This document shows positions 1 to 7,659 of a DNA stretch of 64,000 bases, piece after piece. Source of the DNA: GCA-002050365 sp038235165 (GTDB taxonomy: Bacteria > Acidobacteriota > Blastocatellia > Pyrinomonadales > Pyrinomonadaceae); the NCBI GenBank assembly GCA_038235165.1, contig JBBSUG010000013.1:1-64000 (forward strand), in the 5' to 3' direction. The first letter of the stretch is position 1; the number at the start of each line of letters is the position of its first letter. The translations under genes were made by a program, and so were the position numbers. Below the pieces are notes generated by a model. The model saw only the letters and a list, made by a program, of their open reading frames with translations. It did no database searches and was not told where the DNA came from.

Positions 1-137
1 AAAATATCGAGAAAAAATGGACAATGCCCATTCAGAACTGGAGTTTGGCGATGAATCAAATGGCAATCATTTTTGAAGGACGGCTCCCAATTGCCGGACT
101 GACAGAAAACTCAATTACACAAAATATCTGACACCCT
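1..137 (+). mobile_element. Right end of an IS256-family insertion sequence
   Basis: The window opens inside an insertion sequence. The transposase ends at 131, and the stretch from about 112 to 137 (ending TGACACCC) has the look of an IS256-family terminal inverted repeat. The outer boundary near 137 is inferred from where coding sequence of the interrupted ATPase gene resumes on the minus strand. The left end of the element, its inverted repeat and any target duplication lie outside the window. Confidence 0.75.
3..131 (+). CDS. IS256-family (mutator-type) transposase, C-terminal fragment
   Basis: Only the last 42 residues are in the window; the frame is open from the left edge to a TGA at 129-131. 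The peptide contains KKWTMPIQNWSLAMNQMAII followed by FEGRL, the characteristic C-terminal signature of mutator-type (IS256) DDE transposases, where a conserved tryptophan-rich stretch precedes the stop. The frame is too short to be noticed by length and was found by reading frame 3 by eye. The DDE catalytic residues are upstream of the window. It reads towards, and disrupts, the minus-strand ATPase gene next door. Confidence 0.85.
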   Translation, partial: NIEKKWTMPIQNWSLAMNQMAIIFEGRLPIAGLTENSITQNI

Positions 138-550
138 CTGATATTCCGACTGCCGACGAATCTGCGCCAACAAATCCTTGACAAACTGCATCTTCCCGCT
201 TCCCGGCTTGCCCATTACAGCCAGATAGTTATTCGTCTGCCGGTTAAACTCCACCGAAACCGCCGCGTCCGTCTCCGCGTTCCAACCGATCTGCAAATCA
301 ATCAACCCGCCAAAAGCCGGATTCGCCTCGATCAACGGCGCGGCTTCCTGCGTCCGCTGTTCAAGCCCCGTGCGCGTCAATTCGACGAGATAATCAACAT
401 AATCATCTTCGGACTTAAACCCGTCGGTGTCATTCCGAATCAAATTAAACCCGTGGTCAACGTGATCTTTAAGCAACTGCAAAAACTCGTCGTCCGACAA
501 AATGCGCTGTTGTCTTTGCACAATCAAAGCCCGAAAAAGCGGCGTTTAAT
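137..550 (-). pseudogene. P-loop ATPase remnant of the Dnd island, truncated by IS256
   Basis: About 135 codons remain. The frame opens after a TAA near 550 and could start at TTG 527. It contains a Walker A motif GKPGSGK near residues 107-113, then FVKDLLAQIRRQ, the layout of an FtsK/HerA-type translocase just past its first nucleotide-binding motif. Walker B and everything after it are missing: the last codons before the stop at 111 are the insertion sequence's own terminal repeat. The 5' side also looks clipped, since it begins abruptly 14 bases after the HEPN gene's stop. Position at the end of a dndC operon suggests a DndE- or DptH-associated ATPase, but family membership is inference. 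It cannot be a working ATPase. Confidence 0.6.
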
Positions 551-563
551 TCTAATGTTGGCT

Positions 564-2048
564 TCATTTAACTATTTTCAAAATTTTTCTTCCGCGAGAT
601 GGTTTTGAGTCATTATTGGCATTGTTAGAATTTTTTGGCATACTCTCTGTTTTTATATCTTTTTCGGTAGCTTCCTGTAAGGATTTTTCTTCTTTTATTT
701 GTTTCTCAATTTCTTTCGCTGCGATGACTTGTTTCTTATCAGCGTTACGTTTTACCTGAACCGCAAAAGGATAGCCGAAAATTTTCTCATAAGTTTTTGA
801 AAATTGTTCAGATTTACGAAACTCTTTAAATAAGGGAAAGTGATGATATGACTCCTCACTTATCAATTCACCTTTTTTGCCTATTCTCTCCATTATTTCT
901 GAAGCATCATCGAATTTATCTGTTAAAACATTTTCTGCCAACTTGAAATCAGCACTTGAACTAGACCAATCAATTGATGATAGAATTTTACAAGCCTCTT
1001 CTTTTTTCCCTGAAAACTTTAGTGCAATTGCAAGATTAATTGTGTTTATTTTTCGGTTTTGGTCGCTCGAAAGGTCTTTCTGCTTGATAATAAAATCAGC
1101 AAATACTATAGCCATATTCCATGATTCTGTTTGTAAGCAATCACCGTAAATAACTTCTGTTGAATGATCATCTGCCTCTGAAATTTCTTCTGGAAGTAGT
1201 TTTCTCCATAGTGTTTGCCCTAATTTGAAAGCTACTTCCATCATAAGTTCACAAGATTCTATAAAATATAATGGATTTAATTCTAACTTATCACCTAATG
1301 AAACAGGCTTGGTAAATATATATCCTTCTTTTGAACAAATTTTTATATATTGTTCGTTTATAATTCCATCATTATGCGTTATTAGGTTTCGTCTTTGTCC
1401 GCATTCAACAAATTGAGACCATCTTTCAAATTTTCTAAGTGTTATCTCAAAATCCTTTTCTAAATTTTCAAACTGTTCTACATAGCTATTTCTTCTAAAG
1501 TTTTCTATTTCATTCAATAAAATGCTGTCTTTCATTTCATCAAATGAATCAAATTTCAATATTTCTGAAAGCGGCACACTACGATTCACTTTATTGAATA
1601 ATTCTGGTTTCTTTGAATACAGAGCTTTAAGAAGATCACCCGTAAAGGCATCGTAAGAACTAAAAAGTCCTAAAAATAAACTTATTTCTAGAATTTCAGG
1701 GACATCGGATTGAATCAAACGCTCAAGTTTCCTAAACGCATCTACAGTTTTTGTAATTCTCAAAATTTGAGATGCTTTATTTTTTTCTTTTATTAGTGTG
1801 CTAGTTTCTTCAAATATTTTACCAACCTCTGTAAATTTTTGTTTTCTTCGTTTCAATGACAGAGGTATATGAATTTTTGCCGCTGATTTAATATCTCTGG
1901 CTCTGTGCAAAAACTTATTGATTGCTTGAGCAATGGGATGTTCGTGTTCAATCACAAGTTTTGCATCACTTGGAAAATCTTCATCTTTTGAATTATTTTT
2001 GCGAGTCATGACCGGTTTTACGATTTGATTGTTCTCTTTATTTGCCAT
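564..2048 (-). CDS. HEPN-domain protein (putative RNase-like defence protein)
   Basis: This 494-residue protein is not assigned to a named family with confidence. An RNxxxH motif (RNLITH, residues 220-225) sits at the end of a helical region (about 90-230), with a hydrophobic EISLFLGLFSSYDAF helix near 121-135. That combination is the hallmark of HEPN domains, which in toxins and abortive-infection proteins form metal-independent RNase sites. The C-terminal half is helical and TPR-like, and the tail is strongly charged and lysine-rich. There is no signal peptide. The gene is clearly AT-richer than the dndC genes before it, suggesting separate acquisition. It starts 38 bases after the HNH gene and is probably co-transcribed. 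RNase activity is inferred. Confidence 0.6.
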   Translation of the reverse strand: MANKENNQIVKPVMTRKNNSKDEDFPSDAKLVIEHEHPIAQAINKFLHRARDIKSAAKIHIPLSLKRRKQKFTEVGKIFEETSTLIKEKNKASQILRITKTVDAFRKLERLIQSDVPEILEISLFLGLFSSYDAFTGDLLKALYSKKPELFNKVNRSVPLSEILKFDSFDEMKDSILLNEIENFRRNSYVEQFENLEKDFEITLRKFERWSQFVECGQRRNLITHNDGIINEQYIKICSKEGYIFTKPVSLGDKLELNPLYFIESCELMMEVAFKLGQTLWRKLLPEEISEADDHSTEVIYGDCLQTESWNMAIVFADFIIKQKDLSSDQNRKINTINLAIALKFSGKKEEACKILSSIDWSSSSADFKLAENVLTDKFDDASEIMERIGKKGELISEESYHHFPLFKEFRKSEQFSKTYEKIFGYPFAVQVKRNADKKQVIAAKEIEKQIKEEKSLQEATEKDIKTESMPKNSNNANNDSKPSRGRKILKIVK

Positions 2049-2086
2049 AATTTTGTCTCCTTATTGTGAAATGAGTAACTTCGTTT

Positions 2087-3028
2087 TTATAAATCAAGAC
2101 AATTTTCTCGATGCCAACGAATCATTGTCAACGACGGACGAAATGGTTTTTCTTCTGGAAGCAGAATCGTTCTCGACTGCAATTTAGCAAGTGAAAAATC
2201 TTCGTTGCCGCTTTCGGAAAATGACGAAGCGACGACGAGTTTGTAATCATCTTCAATCGCAAATAAACCTCTGTCAAAAGACCAATGATGAAGTTTGCAA
2301 AGTGAAATGCCGTTGCCAATGCTGTCGTCGCGTGATTGGCTGAACGGGAAAATGTGTGCGGCATCAACGGCGGACTCGCCGTTTAAAGTTACGATTCGGT
2401 AATGACACGCGGCGCAAGTGTAATCGTAAAGCCGCATAATTGCGCGGCTGAAAGCCTTTTCGCGTTTCTTTTCGTCGGCGACGATTTTTGGTGAATCGAA
2501 ATTTTTCTTTTCGGCGTTTTCGAGCAACAGGTTTTCGATGACGTTGATTTCTTGATTTTCGGCAATGGCGTGGCGGAAAAGTTCCGCTTTGTCGGAAAAG
2601 TAAGTTTCGATAGTCGTTTGCCGCAAAACTTCACGCGCTTCGGCTTTGTGCAGAAGCAAAAACAAATCTTCGTCTAAACTTGCGAAATCAACGACGCTGG
2701 CGAGTTGCGCCATTGATTTGAACTGCGAAATTGTCGCAAGCAAACTTTCTTGTCCGATTTTCGCGTGAAGATGCCAAAATTCATCCGACTTCAAATGATA
2801 AAACGGCAAATAAATTCGCGGTTTTTCGAGGCTCAACAAATTCCAGTATTTCAAAAACGATTCAACGATCAAAGGCGACGGTTCGATTTTGTTTTTGAGA
2901 ATCGCGCCTTGCTCAATCAGTTCAATTATCGAGAGAAGCAAAATCGGTTTGTGCGGCGCGTTGCCGTGTGCGCGGTCAATGCGAAGTTTGCGGAATTTAT
3001 TTGAGTAAAAGGTTAAAACGTCAGGCAT
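2087..3028 (-). CDS. HNH endonuclease with sulfur-binding-domain-like N-terminus
   Basis: 313 residues in two parts. The C-terminal part is an HNH nuclease: CxxC at 205-208, DAAHI at 222-226 with the catalytic His, N239, and CKLHH at 244-248, so both zinc pairs and the catalytic residues are present. The N-terminal ~110 residues carry APHKPILLL (24-32) and a later FWHLHA, a pattern resembling the DNA sulfur-binding domain of McrA-type nucleases that recognise phosphorothioated DNA. It begins 6 bases after the Dnd small protein, in the same operon as dndC. Likely role: restriction linked to DNA sulfur modification. The HNH call is firm; the sulfur-binding assignment is by motif memory only. 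Confidence 0.75.
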   Translation of the reverse strand: MPDVLTFYSNKFRKLRIDRAHGNAPHKPILLLSIIELIEQGAILKNKIEPSPLIVESFLKYWNLLSLEKPRIYLPFYHLKSDEFWHLHAKIGQESLLATISQFKSMAQLASVVDFASLDEDLFLLLHKAEAREVLRQTTIETYFSDKAELFRHAIAENQEINVIENLLLENAEKKNFDSPKIVADEKKREKAFSRAIMRLYDYTCAACHYRIVTLNGESAVDAAHIFPFSQSRDDSIGNGISLCKLHHWSFDRGLFAIEDDYKLVVASSFSESGNEDFSLAKLQSRTILLPEEKPFRPSLTMIRWHRENCLDL

Positions 3029-3034
3029 TTGAAA

Positions 3035-3253
3035 TTAAGCGATTGCAAAATTGTTAGTTTCTTGAGTTTTCAAATAAGTTTTCAAAGCCATATCAATATC
3101 CTGATAAAGATTATGGCGGCGCATCAGACCGCTTTTGTCTTTTTCGATTTGCAGTAATTGTTCGACCAATTCAACCGGAACGCCTTGTTCTTGGCAGATT
3201 TCTTCAAGCAAAGCGTGTTCGCGGGCGCGGCGTTGGTTGATTTCTTTGTTCAT
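3035..3253 (-). CDS. Small Dnd-associated protein (DNA modification system-associated small protein)
   Basis: 72 residues starting MNKEINQRRAREHALLEEIC, almost wholly helical and charged, with no catalytic motif. It resembles the short protein that commonly follows dndC in phosphorothioation loci. The start at 3253 is chosen because its ATG overlaps the dndC stop as ATGA, which implies translational coupling. The same frame stays open upstream to 3334 and there reads TKIYEEVYGEEL, which looks coding and may be the original dndC tail in a shifted frame. Function unknown; probably a structural or adaptor partner of DndC. Confidence 0.7.
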   Translation of the reverse strand: MNKEINQRRAREHALLEEICQEQGVPVELVEQLLQIEKDKSGLMRRHNLYQDIDMALKTYLKTQETNNFAIA

Positions 3254-4378
3254 AACAAGTTCCTCACCATAAACTTCTTCGTAGATTTTTGTAATGCTTG
3301 CAGCGTGTCGTGAAAATCGTGATACCAAATCCATTGAATACCGGAAATTTCTTCGCTTGTGATGAGCGGCATATCTATTTCTTTTTGCATTTTCAAAAGC
3401 CGTTTCAGTATTTCGGCGCGGGCTTCTTTTGTAAAAGGTCCGAGTCTGTCTTGGAGATTGCGGCGGAATTTGCGGCGCATTGTTACGTCGTCGCGGATTT
3501 TTTTGAGCCAGTCGCGCATATCAAGCAGCGGTTCCATCCAGTATTCGCCCGTGTCTATTAAACCTTCCATTGATTTGTCGTTGTCCACGATGGTGCAAGT
3601 CCAGCAACCGAAACGCGAATTGCCGCAGCTTGGCGTTGAGGTATCAATGACCAGCGGACATTCGCCGCCGGAAGCGCCAGCGGTAAAGCGTGAAAAGTTT
3701 GCGGTTGTCGCCGCGCCACGGGCTTGGGACTTGCAGAAGATACGTCCAAACGTGGTCGTCGGTCAGATCGGCAATCGGCGCGAAAACGAATACGCCGGGA
3801 AGTTGGTGTTTGCGAAGACGCGAATATTTGCGTTCGTGCCGCGCCATCGAAGCCTTGCGGTTGGTGCTTTCAGCTTTTCGTGTGCCGCGCAAAATTATCG
3901 CTTCGCCGTTGTCGCCCAAAATGTCTTTGATGTATTTGTTGGTCGGATTGATTTTCATCCGTTCGGTACACCAACGGAAAAAACGGTTCGGCGACGGATA
4001 AACTTTGCCGATGAGATTGATCCAAAATGTATCACCCAAAACCGGCGAAACTTTGACGACTTTGATCGGGAAATTATAATCTTCGCCGCCCGTGCGGATT
4101 TTCTCAAGTGTGTCGTCAATCCAACGCGCCACCGCCGGATTTTCAACCATCGTGTCGTTACACAAAACGTGAATTTCTTTATGCAAAGTTTTCCCTTCTT
4201 TTTGCAGTTCGAGAAGCGCAAAAAATGTTAATTGCAAAAGCGTCGTCGAATCTTTGCCGCCCGAAAATCCGACAATCCACGGCGTATCGTCCGCCAAATA
4301 CTGATCTTTGATTTCGGCGATAATATTTTCGATTAAAATGTGAGTCGAAACTTCGGCGAATCCGACGCTTGTAGTCAT
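3250..4378 (-). pseudogene. dndC: DndC DNA phosphorothioation protein, interrupted by a frameshift
   Basis: DndC is a PAPS-reductase-like ATP pyrophosphatase with an iron-sulfur cluster that works in swapping a backbone oxygen for sulfur. The first frame (start 4378) shows the P-loop SGGKDS at residues 39-44, FRWCTER with Cys137, and ADLTDDHVW near 203-211. After LYR (residues 231-233; bases 3682-3680) the frame breaks. The next frame continues ASGGECPLVIDTSTPSCGNS, then FGCWTC, supplying the remaining cluster cysteines, and runs to the stop at 3250. One extra base between 3679 and 3676 explains the break. Corrected, the protein would be about 375 residues. No dndB, dndD or full dndE is adjacent. 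It may be a real pseudogene or an assembly error. Confidence 0.85.
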
Positions 4379-4483
4379 TTGATTTTCCCTTAATATTGAC
4401 TCGAAAATTTGAGAATGGTCTTTTAGAAGATAACCAATTACGCGGCTGAACGCAAGATTGGCGGCTTCGTTACGATCTCGTTC

Positions 4484-4511
4484 GCGCCCTTACTCCGTGC
4501 GGGCTTCTGCA
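4484..4511. repeat. Single arm of intergenic hairpin family B
   Basis: The 28 bases ending at the comF-like stop (GCGCCCTTACTCCGTGCGGG, then CTTCTGCA) match one arm of the complete hairpin at 35101-35164. Here the opposite arm is missing, so this is a solo or decayed copy in the 130-base gap between the comF-like gene and dndC. Confidence 0.6.
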
Positions 4512-5234
4512 TTATAAAGTTTTCGCCAGTGTGAAAACATGAACTTTTTTTGCGCCGGTTTCTTTGAGGACTTTAGCGCAGGCGGAAACGGTTGCGCCGG
4601 AGGTGAAAACGTCGTCAATCAGCAGGATGTTTTCATTTTTGATGAGATTTTCTCTTCTGACTTCAAACGCATTTTTGACGCTCATTGCGCGGGCTTTATT
4701 GTCCATTGCGGCGCGGTGCATCGGGGTATGCAGTAGGCGGACGAGACTTTTTCCGTCAAGTTTGATGCCGGTTTGTTTCGCTAGAATTTTAGCCAGAATT
4801 TCGGCTTGGTTGAAACCGCGTTCGAGAAGGCGTTTTTTCGAGAGCGGAACGGGAATGATTAACGAAACGTCGTGAAAATCGGAAGTTTGGAAGCGCGAGA
4901 TGAATAGATTGCGCGGATGTTTGGCGACGAACGGTTCGCGTTTGAGACTGAGAATTGCTGCGGCAAGCGCGTGTTCGTAAAGTCCGACGGCGCGGGCGGA
5001 ATCGTAAAAATGTTCGTCGCAGAGATGACAGAAAGTTTCAAAACCAGTCGGTTTCGGGTGCAGATAACGTCCGCATTTACCGCACAAGGTTTCCGAACCG
5101 GAAAAGATTTGCGTTTTCACCCAGCACTTCCGGCAGGCGGCACCGTCAGCGAAAGTTTCAACGCTGTCGCTGCAAACCTGACAGGCTTGCGGGTAAGCGA
5201 GAGTCAGCAGAGAGTCGTAGATTTTGTGAAACAT
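4512..5234 (-). CDS. comF: ComF-family phosphoribosyltransferase-like protein
   Basis: About 240 residues. The N-terminus has paired cysteines (CQVC, CRKC, CGKC, CHLC) forming a zinc-finger region, and the C-terminus has a PRTase fold with the PRPP-loop motif ILLIDDVFTSGATVSAC. That order is diagnostic of ComF/GntX proteins, associated with DNA uptake in competent bacteria and otherwise unassigned. The frame is open to 5279, but the extra N-terminal codons fall in a low-complexity purine/pyrimidine repeat, so the internal ATG at 5234 (MFHKIYDSLL) is preferred. It stands alone upstream of the defence island. Confidence 0.8.
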   Translation of the reverse strand: MFHKIYDSLLTLAYPQACQVCSDSVETFADGAACRKCWVKTQIFSGSETLCGKCGRYLHPKPTGFETFCHLCDEHFYDSARAVGLYEHALAAAILSLKREPFVAKHPRNLFISRFQTSDFHDVSLIIPVPLSKKRLLERGFNQAEILAKILAKQTGIKLDGKSLVRLLHTPMHRAAMDNKARAMSVKNAFEVRRENLIKNENILLIDDVFTSGATVSACAKVLKETGAKKVHVFTLAKTL

Positions 5235-5251
5235 CTCTCTTTTTAAAAGAT

Positions 5252-5336
5252 AAAAAGGGTGAAAGGGAAAAAGCATCAAAGAAGAAACAGTTGAAGAACT
5301 GATAACTTTTACCCTTTTACCCTTTCACCCTTTTTT
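5252..5336. repeat. Long-loop inverted repeat of purine/pyrimidine tracts
   Basis: AAAAGGGTGAAAGGG near 5254 is matched by its complement in CCCTTTCACCCTTTTT near 5317-5333, with a loop of about 50 bases. It sits right after the DksA-like stop and could act as a terminator on the minus strand, though the loop is unusually long. It also provides the dubious upstream start codons of the comF-like frame. Confidence 0.5.
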
Positions 5337-5337
5337 A

Positions 5338-5691
5338 TTATTCTTCATCAAGCATCCCTTGTTCCTGTAACTCCTGACAGCTCAGGCAGTAACGCGCCCA
5401 AGGAACGGCGTTTAAGCGTTTCGGGTGGATGTCTTTTTCGCAGTTTTGACACAAACCGTATTCTTCGTCGGCGATGCGTTCGAGTGCTTCGTTAATAAAA
5501 ATGAGCTGCCGGCTTTCATTTTCCGAAACTGCCAACATCACATTTTTTGAATAGTTTCTAACCGCTAAATCTACCGGATCAGGAGTTTCCGAATCATCCA
5601 CCGAAAGGTCGTTTCCTTTCAGTTTCTCAATCAGAAGTTCGCGTTCGGCGATAAGTCTTTCTTTTATTTCCGCTAAGTTAATTTCATTCAT
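5338..5691 (-). CDS. TraR/DksA-family zinc-finger protein
   Basis: 117 residues. The N-terminal half is a helical hairpin and the C-terminal half has a C4 zinc finger with C81, C84, C102 and C105 (CQNCEKDIHP...CLSC), the DksA/TraR signature. Family members bind the RNA polymerase secondary channel and adjust transcription, usually with ppGpp. The coiled-coil tip acidic pair of classical DksA is not obvious, so this may be a DksA-like paralogue. Its ATG overlaps the rlmH stop (ATGA), implying coupling to that gene. Confidence 0.85.
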   Translation of the reverse strand: MNEINLAEIKERLIAERELLIEKLKGNDLSVDDSETPDPVDLAVRNYSKNVMLAVSENESRQLIFINEALERIADEEYGLCQNCEKDIHPKRLNAVPWARYCLSCQELQEQGMLDEE

Positions 5692-6128
5692 TTTTGGTAT
5701 GGAAACCCCTTGATTATTGTATAAGCTCGATAAAACTGCTCCAACATCACAACCCGCGCCGTTTCGTGGGTAAAAGTTAGAAGCGATAAGGATAAACTAA
5801 AGTCTGCCTTTTCGACAACCTCGGACGACACACCATCTGCGCCGCCGATGACAAAAGCTATTTCCTTCAATCCCCGATTTTGCCAATTCTCGATTTTCCC
5901 GGCTAAATCGTGTGAAGAAATCGAGCGTCCCTTCACGTCCAGTAAACAGACGAATGAGCTTTGATTCACCTTTTCCAAAATTCGTTTGCCCTCATTTTGT
6001 TTCGTATCATCTTTTAGCTCAATTATTTCAAACTTTACAAAATGCGAAAGACGCTGCAAGTATTCCTCCTGCAACGCCCGCCAGTTTTTATCTTTAGTTC
6101 TGCCAACCCAGACAAATTTAAAGTGCAT
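5688..6128 (-). CDS. rlmH: RlmH 23S rRNA (pseudouridine-1915 N3) methyltransferase
   Basis: 146 residues from the ATG at 6128 (MHFKFVWVGR). SPOUT-class knot features are present: FVIGGADGVS near residues 112-121 binds SAM and LTFTHETARVVMLEQFYRAY follows. The enzyme methylates the conserved pseudouridine of helix 69 in the 23S rRNA. The family's C-terminal tail is normally PYHR or PYHK; here it reads PYQK, so the usual tail histidine is a glutamine. It is followed directly by the DksA-like gene with a 4-base overlap. Confidence 0.9.
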   Translation of the reverse strand: MHFKFVWVGRTKDKNWRALQEEYLQRLSHFVKFEIIELKDDTKQNEGKRILEKVNQSSFVCLLDVKGRSISSHDLAGKIENWQNRGLKEIAFVIGGADGVSSEVVEKADFSLSLSLLTFTHETARVVMLEQFYRAYTIIKGFPYQK

Positions 6129-6206
6129 AATTTTCTGCCGCGATAAATTACGAAATTTCACGAAATAAAAACTAAAACTTTTGTGTCTTTTCGTGTTTGT
6201 TCGCGG

Positions 6207-6638
6207 CTAAATTTCCGTCGGAATTTCAACCTTCCGCGCATCACGCCAAAGCCGCGCCAAGTCGTAAAAATCACGCGCTTCTTTTTCAAAAATATGAATG
6301 ATGAAATCGCCGTAATCGAGCAAAACCCATTCGGCGGCACTGTAGCCTTCGATGCGGATCGCTTTTGTGTTCAGTTGTTTTTTGAGCTGTTCGTTTATTT
6401 CATCCGAAATTGCCTGCACTTGTCGCTGGTTTGCGCCGCTGCAAATGATGAAAAATTCCGTAAAACTGGCGATTTCGCGCAAATCGAGCGCGATCATATC
6501 AAACGCTTTTTTGTCGCTCGCGCAGGTTAGAGCGAGCTTTACGTTGTCGTCAAGTTCGGCAAAAGGCGTGACGGGCTGCACAATTTCAGCTGTTTCCGTC
6601 GTTTCGTGCTGTAAAGTTTTTTCCTGTGTTACTTCCAT
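6207..6638 (-). CDS. rsfS: Ribosomal silencing factor RsfS
   Basis: 143 residues. The first ~30 are a disordered, family-atypical extension. The rest is the RsfS/Iojap fold: FDMIALDLREIASFTEFFII, QVQAISDEI, and EWVLLDYGDFIIHIFEKEAR near 105-124. RsfS binds ribosomal protein L14 and blocks subunit joining during starvation. It lies between rlmH and nadD, the usual bacterial neighbourhood (nadD-rsfS-rlmH), which supports the call. An RBS-like GGAAGT in the coding strand just before the next gene was not evaluated. Confidence 0.92.
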   Translation of the reverse strand: MEVTQEKTLQHETTETAEIVQPVTPFAELDDNVKLALTCASDKKAFDMIALDLREIASFTEFFIICSGANQRQVQAISDEINEQLKKQLNTKAIRIEGYSAAEWVLLDYGDFIIHIFEKEARDFYDLARLWRDARKVEIPTEI

Positions 6639-6706
6639 AATTTGTTTATCGGTTATTAGTTGTTGGTCGAAAACTCTGACTGCCGACCACCGACCATTGA
6701 CTGCTG

Positions 6707-7363
6707 TTAATAAAGGTCGTATTTTTTGATGTATTTTGCAACCTCAACCGGCACTTGTTTGCGCCAATCAGGATTGTTTTCTTTGATTTCCCGCCGAATT
6801 TCCGTCGCCGAAATGTCTAGTTGAACGGCATCTGTAATGTAAATCCTTTGTCCTTTGTCTTTTGTTGTTTGCCCTTTATTTTCTTGATAAGTGTCATTTC
6901 GCAGATCAATAATTCTTTCCCTTATATCACTCGTGATGTGCGAAAAACCGATTTCGTAGTCGGGGCGCGTGACGACGATGATATTTGTCAATGTCAAAAC
7001 CGTTTCCCATTCGCGCCACGTCGTGATTTCCGTCCACGAATCCGCGCCCATTACGAAAAAAATCTGCGCGTCGGGAAGTTCGGTTTTTAATCTCGACAAA
7101 GTTTCATAAGTATATGGTTTCTCAGGCGCGTCGAGTTCGATGCGGGAAATTATAATATTCGGCTCGTCATTCGTCGCCAGAGCGAGCATCGCGTAACGGT
7201 GAAAAGCCAGAGTCGGATTCTTGTCTTTTTTGTGCGGCGCGTGAAAAGCGGGAACGAAAACGAATTCATCGAGTTCAAAAAGTTCGGACAATTTTACGGC
7301 AATCGTCAAATGCCCGTTGTGAAGCGGGTCGAAACTTCCGCCGTAAAATGCGATTTTTTTCAT
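6707..7363 (-). CDS. nadD: NadD nicotinate-nucleotide adenylyltransferase
   Basis: 218 residues. GGSFDPLHNGHLTIA (9-23) is the nucleotidyltransferase GxFxPxHxGH motif, and ISATEIRREI near the end is the ISST-type signature. The enzyme makes deamido-NAD from nicotinate mononucleotide and ATP. Between DLRNDTYQ and ITDAVQLDIS is a lysine/glutamine/threonine-rich stretch (about 169-180) encoded by a purine-rich low-complexity tract, looking like insertion of intergenic repeat DNA without loss of frame. Its ATG overlaps the stop of the preceding small gene (ATGA). Confidence 0.93.
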   Translation of the reverse strand: MKKIAFYGGSFDPLHNGHLTIAVKLSELFELDEFVFVPAFHAPHKKDKNPTLAFHRYAMLALATNDEPNIIISRIELDAPEKPYTYETLSRLKTELPDAQIFFVMGADSWTEITTWREWETVLTLTNIIVVTRPDYEIGFSHITSDIRERIIDLRNDTYQENKGQTTKDKGQRIYITDAVQLDISATEIRREIKENNPDWRKQVPVEVAKYIKKYDLY

Positions 7364-7659
7364 CTTTCCAAAAGCTGACGAAAATGGTCAATAATTTCAA
7401 ACAAAATTTCTTCGGGACAATCCGCATCTTCGACGAAAAACCAGTAATCGCCGAGATGATTGTTGACGGAAAAATTATGTTCCTGGTATTCAAAATCGAG
7501 CCACATTTCAACCACGCCGTCGGTTAAAAATTCAGTAATTTCCGCGCCGTCGAGTTCTTCGACGTGATTGGTTAAATCATCGAAAAAGACGACTTCGGGC
7601 ATATCCACGAAATGCCGCGAACCGTCGTGCAGTTTATCTTCAAATTTCTCGTCAAACAT
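7360..7659 (-). CDS. Small acidic protein between obg and nadD
   Basis: 99 residues, very acidic and aromatic (FVDMPEVVFFDDLTNHVEEL), with no cysteine pair, signal peptide or recognised motif. It overlaps obg by 8 bases and nadD by 4, so it is translationally embedded in an obg-nadD-rsfS operon. No function is assigned. Tight overlap on both sides argues that it is a real gene. Confidence 0.75.
   Translation of the reverse strand: MFDEKFEDKLHDGSRHFVDMPEVVFFDDLTNHVEELDGAEITEFLTDGVVEMWLDFEYQEHNFSVNNHLGDYWFFVEDADCPEEILFEIIDHFRQLLER

Noticed and set aside
3359..4231. 290-codon plus-strand open frame
   Set aside because: It is antisense to dndC, arginine/phenylalanine-rich in the manner of a shadow frame, and has no motif.
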